Origin: Trichuris trichiura
Taxonomy: Eukaryota > Nematoda > Enoplea > Trichinellida > Trichuridae
Direction: 5' to 3'
Assembly: GCA_037903355.1 (NCBI GenBank)
Contig: JBAJFE010000014.1
Coordinates: 5,208,001-5,272,000 of the forward strand
DNA length: 64,000 nucleotides
Program-made: the position numbers and the translations under genes
Shown: positions 52,211-64,000 of the stretch, in pieces
Position numbering within the stretch: position 1 is the first letter of the stretch
How the letters are laid out: every line of letters starts with the position of its first letter
The notes under the pieces: generated by a model
Databases searched by the model: none
What the model was told of the DNA's origin: nothing
The model's input: only the letters and a program-made list of their open reading frames with translations

Positions 52211-53669
52211 GAAGTAGTGAGACAATACCGTAACAACAAAATTCCATACTTTACAATCACCTGAAGCTGCCAAAATTTTGTATTCAAACTGTGCCACATT
52301 TTGGCAATTTCAGTTGACTCAACTTAATGATGAGTCAGAAAAAAATATACTATTGACATGCACAAATATCGTACTGTAGCGGTATCCAAAAGTTCCGCCG
52401 TTCCAGTTTGCTAGGAAAAGCTGATGGCGTCATATAGACATTGTTTTCTCTGACGTCCGCGGGTAAGTTTTCGAAAAGTTTCGTTGCGGTGTCGTTGGAC
52501 GAAGGAATTTAATTTCAGCTGAATTCTGAAAGAATGGCAGCAACCCATTTCCGTCAGAGTCACTATTGAATGTTTGTTCCCTGAAGGAACTGAAGCGGAA
52601 AAGGTCTACCGGAGACCGCAGAATGTTTAGAGCAGAGGGTACCAAGTTATAGTTGTGCGAAACTTTGGATGGAAGAATTCTGACGAGGAGAAAAATCCAC
52701 TAATGACGAGCATTAGTCATGACCACCATGTTGTGGCAGTCAGTCACCTAGTGATAGCTATTTTGCAGTATATGCACCGCTTGTAACCCTTTAAAACCAT
52801 CTTCCGGGTATTCTTAAAGTTTCCTGAGTATCCGAATCCCCAAGAATCAATTTTGGATAATGCTCTATGGAACCGCGTATTCCGAAATAATGCACATGCC
52901 ACTAACTTTCTCTGCGTATCAGGAAGAATGGCACCCTATTGTTGCAGCTCAGTTTTCTGACCAGGCAGGTCGCCGTAATATCAGTTGTCCAATTGTCCAG
53001 GCAATCGTTCGAAAAGCTTACTGCATTTATGATGACCAAAAGGATTTCCTTCCTGTCCTATGGTTTTTATCCGGGAGATGACCGAGTGTTTACTTTTAAA
53101 ACTGGGTTACTTTTTTGAAAATAACGGTGGGAAATAATCTTAACAACCTCCTAAGTATTCACAAAATGTGAACAGCAGTAAACGGAAAAAACTCAGCATA
53201 TCTATTTCATCTTCCATGGCCAACAATTTACTGAGTCGTTAAGCGATAACCATCGTTCAACGAAGTGAGGAAACATGAATGGAGACATGGCTTGTGTTTC
53301 ATCTGTTCATGGTTAAGCTTCTAATCGATCTAATATCAACATCCTCGGAAACGCTACTCGGAGCTATCTGAAACCGAAAGCTGTTTCATGCCACACCTGA
53401 ACGTTGCATCGTTCCTGTTATTAACATTGTCATTCTTATGCTGCGGTTGAGTACAAGAGCGTATTCCATAATTACCGCTTTTGAACGGCGGTGCTTTTGC
53501 CGTTCCATGATCTGTGATAATGTTAAGAGCATTCGTCCTTCTTGGAAACCGTACGTGCAGACGTGAAAGGCAGCAAACGAATCCCAATAGTAGGGCAAAA
53601 ATGATTGAAAAAGTTTTGGACCAAACTTTTAAATCTGATTTGGGACAGAGAAAGAGATTATTATTAGTA
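52211..53669. other. Stretch between the PLE nest and the Tigger element
   Basis: No gene or element ends were recognised. Open frames are short and overlap on opposite strands. Confidence 0.35.
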
Positions 53670-54803
53670 CAGCAGAACTTCCAAAGTTGACCACCTCTCT
53701 GTTTTGACAGAAATTTAACAAGTTCGTTGGTCAGCACGTAAGTAAGCGCAAGGGCAACCTCTATTCGTTGCCCACCTTCGTAAATGGGAAGTTGACCGCT
53801 TTAGCTCTGACGTGGTATTTCGAGCCAGCGCTAGTTTGCTCACTGTAAGTTGACCACTTCAGTTTGCTCTGTATCAATTGCTGGGAGCTGTTAACCGTCG
53901 GTGACTGAATGTGCTATTACACAACATACCGAAGTTTTTCATTACTGTGCATTGGAGATTCCTGAAGAGAGAGAGAGGGGACCGATTCTGTTGCCGTGAC
54001 GATGCTTTTTTATGCTTGCCGGCGCAGCTTGTGCGTTTTCTCGTTTACACGACCATCTGCATAGGCGTCAACTGCATTCTCCCATGGCGCGAAGTATGAC
54101 GAATTGAGCATAGTTGTATTCGTTCGCGTCGAGCTCAATTCTATTCATTCGGTTTGCTGTACCCGTGCGGGAGGGACCCTTATCGTGTCTTGACGAGTAA
54201 AGGTGTTTCGATTTACGCTGTAATAGCTACTAAAATGGTTACGGTTTGCACTGCTGCCGAACGGAAAAAATGGAGAGAGAGTTGGCACTGAAGGAAAAAG
54301 TGTGTACATCTTATCCGTTTTCTCGAAACCAACAGTCAAAGGGACACAGCGCAACGGTTCCATGTCAGCAAGATTACCGTTAGCAACATCAAGAAACGTA
54401 AACGTTAGTACCTGGGAAGGTATGAAAGAAAAGCGAAGACTCGCGGCGATAAAGGAGGAGAAGAACCTCTTTCGACTAAGTCAATGAAGCAGCGTTAAGT
54501 TAGATTAAGCAAATGAGAAAAGTTAATACAAGGATTTCTGGCCCAATGATCCAGGAAGTTGCTAGAAGATTCGTCTTAAAATTCAGGCTGACAGGTTTCT
54601 GAGCATCAAGCGGTTAGCTCGAGAAGTTTAAGCCCCGTTATGAATTTCCCAGAAAATCTTATGAGGCGAGTCTAACGAAGTTCCCGTAGAGGTATCGGAA
54701 GACTTCATCACGAAGTTCTGTTATTTCGCCAGTGGCTTCAAGGAGGAAGATATTTTCAATGCTGATGAATGCGGTCTGTTGTTCAAAGTCATGGCTGATA
54801 GAA

Positions 54804-55128
54804 TGTAGTAAACCTAGTTGATAAACGCACACAGGAAAGGTTGCCAAACTCTTTATTCTACCGACACAACACGACTCTCTTCACCCCCATAACCCTCCGT
54901 GGGTGCTCCTTATACACTCTTTATCCTGACGGGGACTGAGCGTTACTTCGCAGGCCGGTTGACATCTGGCGGCTGCATCCGGTGACCGCCGTGGGCCTGT
55001 CCTAACGGCTATTTCCGGTGACCGCCCTGCGCGTCTCACTTTCAAGATTTGTCCTGCAGGGGTCGTCGCTTTCACCGCCCGTCATGCAGAAAGCAATTTC
55101 CGTAATTTCCGTCGCGCTGTTCATCACA
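54804..55128 (-). mobile_element. Solo LTR inside Tigger copy A
   Basis: It starts TGTAG and ends TCACA, flanked by TAGAA at 54799-54803 and 55129-55133. Copy B has the unoccupied site GATAGAAGCC. On the minus strand a TATAAGGAG box lies near 54908-54916. It resembles the solo LTR at 36922 in ends, duplication length and orientation. Confidence 0.85.
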
Positions 55129-55211
55129 TAGAAGCTTTGTACTAGAAGGCGACAATTGCAAAAGCGGGAAGTTCTCCAAAGAAAGCTTCACTGTGCTTCT
55201 TTGCTCCAGCG

Positions 55212-57955
55212 CAGTGATTCTCACGGTGGGGAAGGTGTCCACCGGGGAGTCCTTGGGAGACCTATTTGAGCTGTGGGGGGGGGGGGGGGCACATGCCCCA
55301 CCTGGGTAATCGTGTTGAAGTGCATCGGAAGATGAGATCCGAGGGTCAGGTATGGTGCGTACTGGTTAAGATAAAGTTGCATGCAATGCGTGACGCCGAC
55401 TACCCTCCAACTCCACCATATGAACCAATCACGGCTCGTGAAAATGACCATTCAGAACACACGGCAGAATGAATCGCATGTTCGTCACCGTGACCTTCCT
55501 GGCGTAGAGTTGAATAAGGGAAGCTTTCCGCTGAGAAGCATTGAGCGCAGAGCACATGATTCACATCAGGGAATAGTTGCCCGCGTTATCAGAATGCGCC
55601 ATAGTTTTTGCAATATATTTGCATCTGCTTTACAATCCAAGCAGAGATTAGCGTGTGTTGGCATAGTTTGGTAGCAATGACTCTGCTTTACAATTTAGTC
55701 AACGATTACCATCTTTTTCTCTAGCTCTGTAAAAAGTCGGCTCCCTTCTTCTTCCCTTTCTTTCTTAGCGTCTATTGTCCACGCTGCTACAATGCAAGCA
55801 AACGCGTTAGCAAGAGCGAATTGCGTGTATTGCTCACGCATTTTCTGCAAACGCTTTGTCTGTAAGGTTGCTTTTCACCTGCGCTCGCTCCAGTTTCACC
55901 GGCACAAACTCAGTAGGCTATACCGTGCGTCGAACGTCGTCGCTGTAAGTGTGCGATATACTTGTCTAGTTGATTTCGAGAAGTGATTTCGCAGAGGCTC
56001 AGTCATGGCTCAGGCGAGCAAGAAATGTAGACAATATAATAGCGAATATCTGCGCTTTGGTTTCGCTGTTATGCCTAGTACGGAACAACTACCAGTATGT
56101 TTGCTGTGTGAAAGAGTTTTCTCAAACGAGTCTATGAAGCCGTCCAGGATGAAATGTCATCTAATGAGGCGGCACCCGAACATGAGTAATAAAGACGTGT
56201 CCTACTACCGGGCCTTGTGGAAGAAGGTAGAGAAGAAGAGAACACTGAACAGTATGATGCAGTCTCTTTCAAAACCAGATCGTGACGGACTTGCAGCGTC
56301 ATACAGAATTTCACTGTTAATTGCGAAAGCGGGTATGCCTCATACGATCGGCGAGAAATTGATAATGCCCGCCATAGCTGAAGTTCTGGAAACCGTTCTT
56401 CACCAAAACGCACATAACGTTACTAGGAAAATACCACTGAGCAGTGATACTGTTCAGAGACGAATCGATGCACTGGCGGAGGACAATGAAGAAACGCTCT
56501 GCTGCATGCTCAGAGAGAGGGAATTCTCGTTGCAATTGGATGAATCCACATTGCCTGGAAATGAATCGCTCTTACTGGCCTACGTCCGGTTTATAAAAGA
56601 AGAACGGCTTGTAGAAGAATTATTGTTTTCGAAAGAATTGAGTACAAATAGAGGGAGTGAGTCTATATTTCATGTACTGGAGGAGTTCTTAATGGAAAAA
56701 GCGATTCCCCTTCAGAACATAATAGCCGTGGCAACAGATGGTGCCCCAGCTATGCTCGGCTGTCAGCGGGAATTCATATCGTATCTAAAAAACATAGTTT
56801 CCAACGTGCTGTGGATCCATTGTGTACTGCATCGGCAGCATCTCGTAGCCCATCGTTTGAGCCCGCGTTTGAATGAATCCCTTCGGTATGTCATCGACGC
56901 GGTAAACAAAATCAAAAGTAATCCATTCAGTGACAGACTTTTCCGACGACTATGTGATGAAAGTAACGAGGATTTCAATCGTCTATTTCTGCACACAGAA
57001 GTCAGATGGTTATCAAAAGGTGCCTGCCTGTGGAAGTTTTTCGACTTGTACGAATCCGTTCTTCAATTTTTTGAACAGCAGGACGCTTCACTGAGCGAAA
57101 ACCTGCGTAATCGAAAAGCGGACATCGCTTACTTAGCAGACTTGTATTTTAAATTTAATGGGATGAATAAGCAGTTCCAGGCCGACGACCTGAACATGAT
57201 TAGGACAAAATCCATTATCTCTGCGTTCATGTCAAAGCTGCTTTTATTCAAGCGCAACTTCGCAAGGGGCAAGTTGTCCCAGTTTCAAGGTGTCGCCCAA
57301 ATGAAAAACGAAGATGGGGTCTCCGAAGCGGATGTGGAATTATACTGTGAACATCTCCAAGCGCTGCACGACGATTTTACACGTCGTTTTCAAGACACTA
57401 TGGTGATCCCAGACTGGGTGATCAATCCGCTAACAAATGTAGACGACGAAAAGATGTCGCTGCAAAAAGAGTTGCTGGAGTTGCAGTCGAACGTGGACCT
57501 GAAGGCCAGGTTGTCACTGGGTTATCAGCAGTTCTGCCTGCAGAAAGAAGTCCCGGGTTGTACCCTGGCGGGTGGGATGTGGTAAAAAAGTTACTGATTT
57601 GTCTTCCCTCATCGAGTCTAGCGGAGCGCGCATTTAGTATTGTTACGGACCTAGTGACGAAGAAACTCAGTCAGCTGCAGGTAGTAAGACGCTGCGATCT
57701 GCGTCTGCGAGTTACCTCGATCGAACCCAACATTGACAGGCTAGTTCAGTTGCATCTGGGCGAGCCAGGCAGCTCTCGCTGAATTTTCGAAAAAACCGTT
57801 TGCAGAAATAAACTGTACAGCTGTTGTTTACCTTCTGGAGTTGCAACCATTTTAAGTGATCAGTGCGCTCGAAATTGGCCAACCAGAATAGGAGAGCCCA
57901 GACGCTCGGAAACGTTCTCGGGGGGCCCAAACGGCCTTCAGCTTGAGAAACACTG
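55212..57955 (+). mobile_element. Full-length hAT transposon inside Tigger copy A
   Basis: The ends are CAGTGATTCTCA and, inverted, CAGTGTTTCTCA. The 8-bp target duplication is CTCCAGCG (55204-55211) and CTCTAGCG (57956-57963), one mismatch. The inserted site corresponds to an uninterrupted GCGCTAGCGCAACT in Tigger copy B. A G run at about 55276-55289 lies in the left non-coding part. Confidence 0.9.
56005..57782 (+). pseudogene. hAT transposase (ZBED5-like), one frameshift near the C terminus
   Basis: The open frame 56005-57585 (526 codons) starts MAQASKKCRQYNSEYLRFGF. It has a BED zinc finger, C-X2-C (CLLCERVF) with a downstream H-X4-H (HLMRRH). The catalytic core follows with LDESTLPGNESLLLAYVRF, AVATDGAPAMLGCQREF, WIHCVLHRQHLVAHRLSP and LHTEVRWLSKG. 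It then runs out of frame at VPG. The dimerisation domain continues in the next frame, 57558-57782: YPGGWDVVKKLL, SLAERAFSIVTDL, DLRLRVTSIEPNIDRLV. One missing nucleotide near 57556 explains the break. Such transposases excise and reinsert the element. Confidence 0.88.
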
Positions 57956-59055
57956 CTCTAGCGCAACCGAGGAGAAGTAGAAGCCATTGGTGAATTGTAG
58001 GTCAGCGATACCCTGCGCATATAGGAACTTGAGACCCGACGATCTCCCTATGACTTAGAGATCAAGTAAATGCGCCTGGATGACAGCCACCATATTCAAG
58101 CAGTAGATGAGAAACCGACAGATGAAGCGAATGAAACGTTCCATCTCATCAATAGTAGACAACCGTCTGAGCCATCCTCGCGTGAGGCACCTCACAAACG
58201 TCGCGTTGATATTCCTGCCTCGAAACATTTCTTCAAGAACCCAGCCTCTATACCAAGGAGTAATTAAGGCATTTAAAGCGAAATGCAGGACCCAGTTTCT
58301 GCAGTGGATCATTAGCAACGAAGAAGTCACCAGCTCATTTGTAAAAGCGACTTCGATTGCCGAGTCCATTAATAGGTCAGCTCTTCCTGGAATAGGACTC
58401 GACCTGAGGCAATAGGGGATTGCTTCAGGAGAGCTGGATTTGTCAGAGACGAAGTTGACGACGTCAAGCTCCGACCTAATAGTCTGATTTGCAAGGCTGA
58501 GATGGAAGGAGTAGATTTCGAACATTTCATTGCAATAGATGATGAGGTGGCCATTTCTGCCAAACCCGACCCACAAGCAATCTTTCAATCTAAAGTAACC
58601 GAAGCAGGAATGAGCGTAGGAGCAAATAGCGCAGGAGACGACGCAGAAGAGGAAAATGACAGTAAGGCGGAAATGGCATAAAAGCTGAAGGAAGCAGACG
58701 TTGGGCGCATGTTAGCGCAGCTGAATTGTTTTGCTGCTGAAAAATGATCAGAAATGCTGAGCGGGGTAGCCAGCGCGGAGTTCGTCCTTACCGTTTATGT
58801 TTGTAGTAAGAAGAAGCACCAGACTAAAACTGACACTTTTTCAGCAAGCACTGTAGCGCCTAAAAAGCTTATGCATGATTTTACAATGTTATTTTTATTG
58901 ATCTCGCCATTTAATAGACCTCCAGTAGATGCTGTGCAACAGAATAAAACACATACGAATACTAATCTATTCAGCTGAGTCACTTATACCCACTCTCCCT
59001 ATGTTGACCAATTTTCTTCAGTTCCCTGGCTGGTCACCTTACAGAGGTTAAACTG

Positions 59056-60060
59056 TACTGGATAGCTAAATGTTGCTTTTGTGCCGTTTTTTAGTGAAAA
59101 CTCATCATTGTACAACAGCCTAAACTACCGGCAATTCAAGTAAAGTTATGCCATCAAACTTTTGACGATCTACTTACCGACTTCTTGCCGATTTACGACA
59201 ACTGATAACAACTTGCGCGTTTTAAAGCATTCATTACCGTCTTATTTATCATTCCACCTATTCATCATGGATAAGGGTTCAACCTAAAATTCTGTGTTTT
59301 CCTTACTAAAATTTTTCTGCGTAATCGGGCAGTTGACTTACTACGCGCTGAGGTTGTACGCTTCCTTTCCCTACCATTTTACTCACAATGTTCATCCTAC
59401 AAGTACCTACAGTGTCCTTTGCAAACATTAATTGCCAAACCCATGTAAGTGCAGGTCTACTATTCTTCAGACTATCAATGAGAACTAATATTTACGTAAA
59501 CATACTTCTTTGTGAATTAAATGTAGTAGTATGAGCTCACGAATACGCGTAAAAAATTAAAAATAACCAAATGCTTCCCAAACAAAGACAGACACAGCCA
59601 CCCACGCGATTATGCCACGTTTGGGTAGAATTTAAAAAAACTATATTTCTCTTTATGCGCAGAAAAGGTGCAGGCGAGACTGTGGCAAACAACTTAAAAG
59701 TGCGGATGCGTTTATACAGACATTCTGCATTGTCAACGCACGAATCACGATTCATACTGGCGGCCCGACGCAAAGAGAAAAAATACTATCAACGAACTAG
59801 AATTAACAAATGTTTACTGGGGGGTTATTGACTTTTACAAAATGACAGTCTGACAAGCTTTCCATGAGAGAACCGAAAATTTCAATTAACGTTTTGGGCG
59901 TGAAATGGACAGTCAGAATTTTGCGGGTTCAGAAAAAAATGGATAAGCGGTTTCCTCATGAACCAGTTCATTTCATAATTGATCCAGAAGCTGAGACGTA
60001 TTACAAGGTTGCACAAGCTGAAAGATCACGTCAGACGGTTCGTTAAGAACTGTACTTACA
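59056..60060. other. Spacer between the two Tigger copies, left part
   Basis: No gene was recognised; a 60-codon plus frame at 59864 (VLGVKWTVRILRVQKK) matches nothing I know. Confidence 0.35.
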
Positions 60061-60063
60061 CCG

Positions 60064-60200
60064 CTGATGACGGAACCAGAGCAGTTCTGAAACGTATGGT
60101 ATCAAATTGTTCTGTTTTCTCTAACAATTTGCTCATCCATTCGGCATTTCAAAGTTTACTTATAGACACACCAAAACAGGCCAAAGACGCGAGCGGAAAA
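60064..60200 (+). repeat. Short dispersed repeat with hammerhead-like hairpin core (copy 4)
   Basis: CTGATGAC, stem GGAAC/GTTCT, GAAACGTATGG, an inner CAAATTGTT/AACAATTTG hairpin, then GCTCATCCATTCGGC and a tail with ACAGGCCAAAGACGCGAG. It is related to the copy at 45145. Confidence 0.6.
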
Positions 60201-60229
60201 TCAAGTACGCAAGAACTGTACTTGTAAGA

Positions 60230-60673
60230 CAGGGGTGGGGAAAACCTTTTTGCTGCCGCAGGCCGTTCAGACGTTTATAGGACCATTCGTGGGCCGTACA
60301 GAATGCTCAACCAAAAGAAATAGCCTGCTTTGTTTGCACGTATGTTCTCCTCTAACAAAGCGGTAAAGCGAGATAAGAATAATACTTTGGGTCGGTAGGC
60401 AGCCAATGGTCCACGCTACCGATGAGTACACTACTGCCCCCTACTGCTTGCCTCCGAAGACTGACGACATCGGAAGCAGTCTTCCTAGCCAGCCTGATGC
60501 TCCCTGCTTGTTACGCAAGATTTATCTTCTTACTAGGATTCACATACAATAAGTTTATCGCATTTTCAAGAAATAAGCTCCCACAGTCACATTTCACTGA
60601 ATCTCGCATGCATGTGCGGTTGCCTCAGCGGGTGGAAAGGAATGCTTAGCAGGCAGGACGTTCCCCACCCGTG
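60230..60673. mobile_element. hAT-type MITE, 444 bp
   Basis: The inverted ends are CAGGGGTGGGGAA and CACGGGTGGGGAA. The 8-bp target duplication is TTGTAAGA (60222-60229) and TTGTAAAA (60674-60681), one mismatch. It is non-coding. Confidence 0.8.
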
Positions 60674-60856
60674 TTGTAAAATATAACAATAATCAAGTTG
60701 TCAAGCACTTCTGCACACCCAAACGCAGCAGTACATTTCTAAGCAGTTACTCTGTTTCAGCTTATACGCTGCATTAACAGACTTAACCGTTCCGTTCGAT
60801 TTTCTTCTCCTATTGTTCTGGTTTACCCTTTCAGTTCAATTTTACATATAGAATTA

Positions 60857-63048
60857 CAGTTCAACCTCCGTAACTTGACCCCTCAAGGGACTGGAGAAAA
60901 GTGGTCAACATAAGGAGGTTGTGCGTATAAGTGGGTTAGCTGAATAGATTAGTATCGGTATGCAATATTTTCTGCTGCGCATCTATTGAAAGTCTATTAA
61001 ATGGTGAGGTGCTGCTACTCTGCTCAGTATATCTGAGCATTTTTCAGCAGCCAAACATTTCAGCTTCGCTAACATGCGCCCGACGTCCTCTTCTTTCAGC
61101 TTTTGTACCATTTCTGTCTCATTGGTCACTTTTCTCCTCTGCGCCGTCTCCTGCAGTACTTGCTTTTATGCTCATTCATGCTTTGGCTAGTACAGATTGA
61201 AAGATTTCTTGTGGGACAGGTTCTGTAGAAATAGCCACCTCATCACCTTTTGCAACGAAATCTTTGAAATGTGCTTCTCCATTTCTGCCTCGTAAGCCTG
61301 ACTATCGGGTCGAACCGCCACGTCATCGTCTTGGTCTCTGACGAATCCAGCTCTCCTAAAGCAATTCCCTATTGCCTCTGCTTGAACCATATTCTAGGAA
61401 GAATTGATCTAGAGTACGGCGTCCAAAGCATTAATGGTCGAAGCAATCTAAATCGTTCCTATAGATCAGATGGTGACTTCTGCTTTGCTAATGGTCCACT
61501 GCAGAAGCTGGGTCTTACATTTCACTTTAAATGTCTTAATTACACTTTGATATGAGGCTTGGTTTTGAGGAAGTGTTGAGAGGCAGGAACTTCAACGTGA
61601 CGTTTGTTAGGTGTTTCACGTGGGGATAGCTTGGACAGTTGTCTACTACTAACAAGATGGAACGTTTCATTCCCTTCATCTGACGGTCGACACTTCTTAC
61701 CCACTCCTCCAATATGGCGGCCGTCATTCAAGCGCATTTATTTGATCTCCAAGTGACAGGGAGGTCGTCAGGCCTCAAGTTTCCAACCGCTCAGGATTTT
61801 GCTGACCTACCAATCACCAATGGCTTCAAGTTTTCCCCAGTTGCGCTAGCGCAAAGAAGCACAGTGAACCGTTCCTTGGAGAGTTTCCCGCTTTTGCATT
61901 TGTCGCTTTTTATTACAAGGCTTCTATCAGGTATAGCCTTGAAGAACACGCAGCACTCATTAGCGTTGAAAATGTCTTCCTCCTTGAAGCCACTGGCGAG
62001 ATAACGAAACTTCGCGACGAAGTCTTCCAAGATGTCGACAGGAACCTCGTTAGATTCGCTTCATAAGATTTTCTGGGAGATCTTATGACGCAGCTTGAAC
62101 TTCTAGATCCAACCGCTAGATGATTGGAAACTTGTCAACCCGAATTGCACGGCGAATCTTCTAGCAACTTCCAGGATCATTGGGCCAGAAATCCTTGTAT
62201 TAACTTTTCTCATTTGCTTAATCTAACTTAACGCTGCTTCATTGACTTAGTCGAAAGAGGTTCTTCTCCTCCTTTATCGCCGCGAGTCTTCGCTTTTCTT
62301 TCACACCTTCCCAGGTACTCACGTTTACGTTTCTTGATGTTGCTAACGATAGTTTTGCTGACATGAAACCGTTCCACTGTCTTCCTTTGACTGCTGGGTT
62401 CGAGAAAGTGGATAAGATCCACTTTTTCCTTCAGTGCCAACTCTCTCTCCATTTTTTCCGTTCGGCAGCAGTGCAAACTGTCACCAGCTTGGCAGCTGTT
62501 ACTGCGTAAGCCGGAGTACCTCTACTCGTAAAGGCATGTTAAAGCCACCTCTCGCACCGGTGCAGCAAAACGAATGAATAGAATTGAGCTCCACATGAAC
62601 GAACACAATTTGGCTCGATTCATCACATTTCGCGCCACGGGAAAATGCTCTCGACACCTAGGTGGGAGGTAGTGTAAACGAAAAAACGCGCAAACTGCGC
62701 CGGCAAGCATGAAAGAAGCATCGTCAAAGCGACGGAACCAGTTCTGTTTTCAGGAATCTCCAATGCATGGTAATGAAAACTTCGCTATGTGTTGTAATAG
62801 ATAGCATATTCAAGCACTGACGGTTAACAGCTGCTACCGACTGACACAGAGCAAACTTAAGTGGCCAACTTACAGAGAGCAAAATAGCACTGGGTGGATA
62901 TACCACGTCACGGCTAAAGCGATTAATTTCCCACTCGCGGAGGTGGTCAACGTACAAAGGTTGTCCTTGCGCTTATTAACGTGCAGACCAGCCAACTTGT
63001 CAAAATTCTATCAACTTAGGGAGGTGGTTGATTTTGGAAGTTCTACTG
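60857..63048 (-). mobile_element. Pogo/Tigger DNA transposon, copy B, uninterrupted
   Basis: The plus-strand left end is CAGTTCAACCTC after TA. The right end is CAGTAGAACTTCC on the minus strand, with its flanking TA decayed. It aligns with copy A along its whole length and lacks both insertions. Confidence 0.85.
61187..62452 (-). pseudogene. Broken Tigger-type transposase (copy B)
   Basis: On the minus strand it starts MERELALKEKVDLIHFLE, followed by SQRKTVERFHVSKTIVSNIK, a helix-turn-helix with the pogo-family pattern. Then come DIFNANECCVFFKAIPD and NLKPLVIGRSAKS of the DDE domain, and VDNCPSYPHVKHLTNVTLKF. Frames change several times and stops intervene, so no functional enzyme is expected. 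Confidence 0.8.
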
Positions 63049-64000
63049 CATTTTGAAATGACCGCTGCTGTAGGGTACCAACCTTCCACTTGACCATTTA
63101 CGTATAGCTTACTTTGATACGAAGGAAGAACACTTTCCGATTGTATAAACACATTGCGACCTCAGGAATCCAAAAACCGTGAAGAACATTACCGTTCCGT
63201 CATGAACATCTCAACTGATTAATGTTTGACGCCTTGCTCTTCCTCGCCGTTTCTGGGGACCCACGAAGGACCTAGTCACGAAAGTGATTAATGTTGTCAG
63301 TAAAACTAGCGACTAGCAGCAAAAACGTTGCAGCGACGGGTGCTTCTATCCACAGGCATAATGAAACCCTGTTTTATTACCATTTTATTATTACTATCCT
63401 TATTTATCATTGCCAATGCCACCATTATTTAACCAACATGCTCCCTTAACTCTCTGCTGATCCGACGAAAAAGGGTACCATTTTGAAAAAAACGGAGCGG
63501 CCATCATTTGCGCAAATGTGGTGGCACGTAGCGGTTTTGAGTTTTGGTCTCCTCGGGTTTTGGCGGCTGAGAGGAACATATGCCCAAATAAGTTTGTTCA
63601 TCCGCAACCTTATTGCTGTCTGAATTAAGACCAGATGACCTCGGTTCCTGCGAAGGCATCCATACATTTGTCTGAGCAGTGCTAGGGCATGGTTTCGGCG
63701 TCCTATAAAAGCAAGCTGTGGTCTATATTGAGAGACTGATTTTGAATAACGATTGCTAAAATAAGTGACAGATCATAATTACGTTTTTTTCTTGTCTATT
63801 TCTGCTTTATAGATATCATCTGCGTCAGATAGACTGGGAAATTCGTCAGCGCTGGTCAAGTTAACCTCCTTCGCTACGCGGGTTGCCAAATGAGCCTTTA
63901 ACGCAGGTGGTACATACGCTCTTGACTTTCTTTCCTCAGTAACTTCATCAACTTGCTCATCTGCTGTTTTCTTCAGGCTTTCTTAAACAGAAACCACTTA
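63049..64000. other. Right-hand end without recognised gene
   Basis: Only short open frames occur. A gene could continue beyond the window edge, but I cannot support one. Confidence 0.35.

Larger units (their letters stand above)
54265..58750 (+). pseudogene. Broken Tigger-type transposase (copy A)
   Basis: The N-terminal helix-turn-helix begins MERELALKEKV at about 54272 and soon shifts frame. After the insertions, 58107-58415 reads IVDNRLSHPRVRHLTNVALI and GVIKAFKAKCRTQFL, the DDE-domain C-terminal part of pogo-family transposases. An acidic tail (AGDDAEEENDSKAEMA) follows to about 58680. There are several frameshifts and stops. Confidence 0.8.
53670..59055 (+). mobile_element. Pogo/Tigger DNA transposon, copy A, doubly interrupted
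   Basis: It lies between TA dinucleotides (53668-53669, 59056-59057). Its ends are CAGCAGAACTTCC and, on the other strand, CAGTTTAACCTC. Without insertions it is about 2.3 kb. A solo LTR (54804-55128) and a hAT element (55212-57955) sit inside. Both insertion points are confirmed by the uninterrupted copy B at 60857-63048. Confidence 0.85.

Overview
The window looks like gene-poor, transposon-rich nuclear DNA of an invertebrate animal. Four spliced housekeeping-type genes can be read exon by exon. They share an unusual intron style: most introns are 42-64 bp with GT-AG ends, and each gene also has one or two introns of 1.9-5 kb. Very short introns and pyrimidine-CAG acceptors suggest a nematode, possibly a clade I worm such as a whipworm. 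That placement is inference only, because no lineage-diagnostic gene is present.

Layout. 1-1623: non-coding, with a decayed Penelope-like (PLE) fragment. 1624-7102 (+): POLD2, the DNA polymerase delta small subunit, in seven exons. 11174-16940 (+): a phosphoglucomutase-fold protein in nine exons whose four active-site loops are all replaced, so it is a probable pseudoenzyme. 17569-18250 (-): decayed Ty3/gypsy-type integrase. 21168-21382: hAT-type MITE. 23712-35000 (+): acetyl-CoA synthetase in thirteen exons, including a 7-nt micro-exon and a GC-AG intron. 36922-37283: solo LTR. 40091-43912 (-): class 3 (fatty) aldehyde dehydrogenase with a C-terminal membrane anchor, in ten exons. 45341-52200: a nest of PLE retroelements around one nearly intact copy with 535-bp inverted arms. 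53670-59055: a pogo/Tigger transposon interrupted first by a solo LTR and then by a hAT element. 60230-60673: another hAT-type MITE. 60857-63048: a second Tigger copy, inverted, which serves as the empty-site reference for both insertions.

The four spliced models each close in frame (474, 572, 666 and 492 codons before the stop), which supports the exon boundaries. ACSS and ALDH3 both feed acetate/fatty-acid carbon metabolism, but nothing shows that they are co-regulated.

Most interesting: (1) the phosphoglucomutase paralog that keeps fold and gene structure but has lost the catalytic serine, two of three metal-binding aspartates, the sugar loop and the phosphate loop; (2) a hairpin motif, CTGANGAC-stem-loop-stem-GAAA, repeated at more than ten sites with covarying stems, both in PLE ends and in short dispersed repeats. 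It resembles a hammerhead ribozyme core and suggests a retrozyme-like non-autonomous family mobilised by the PLEs.
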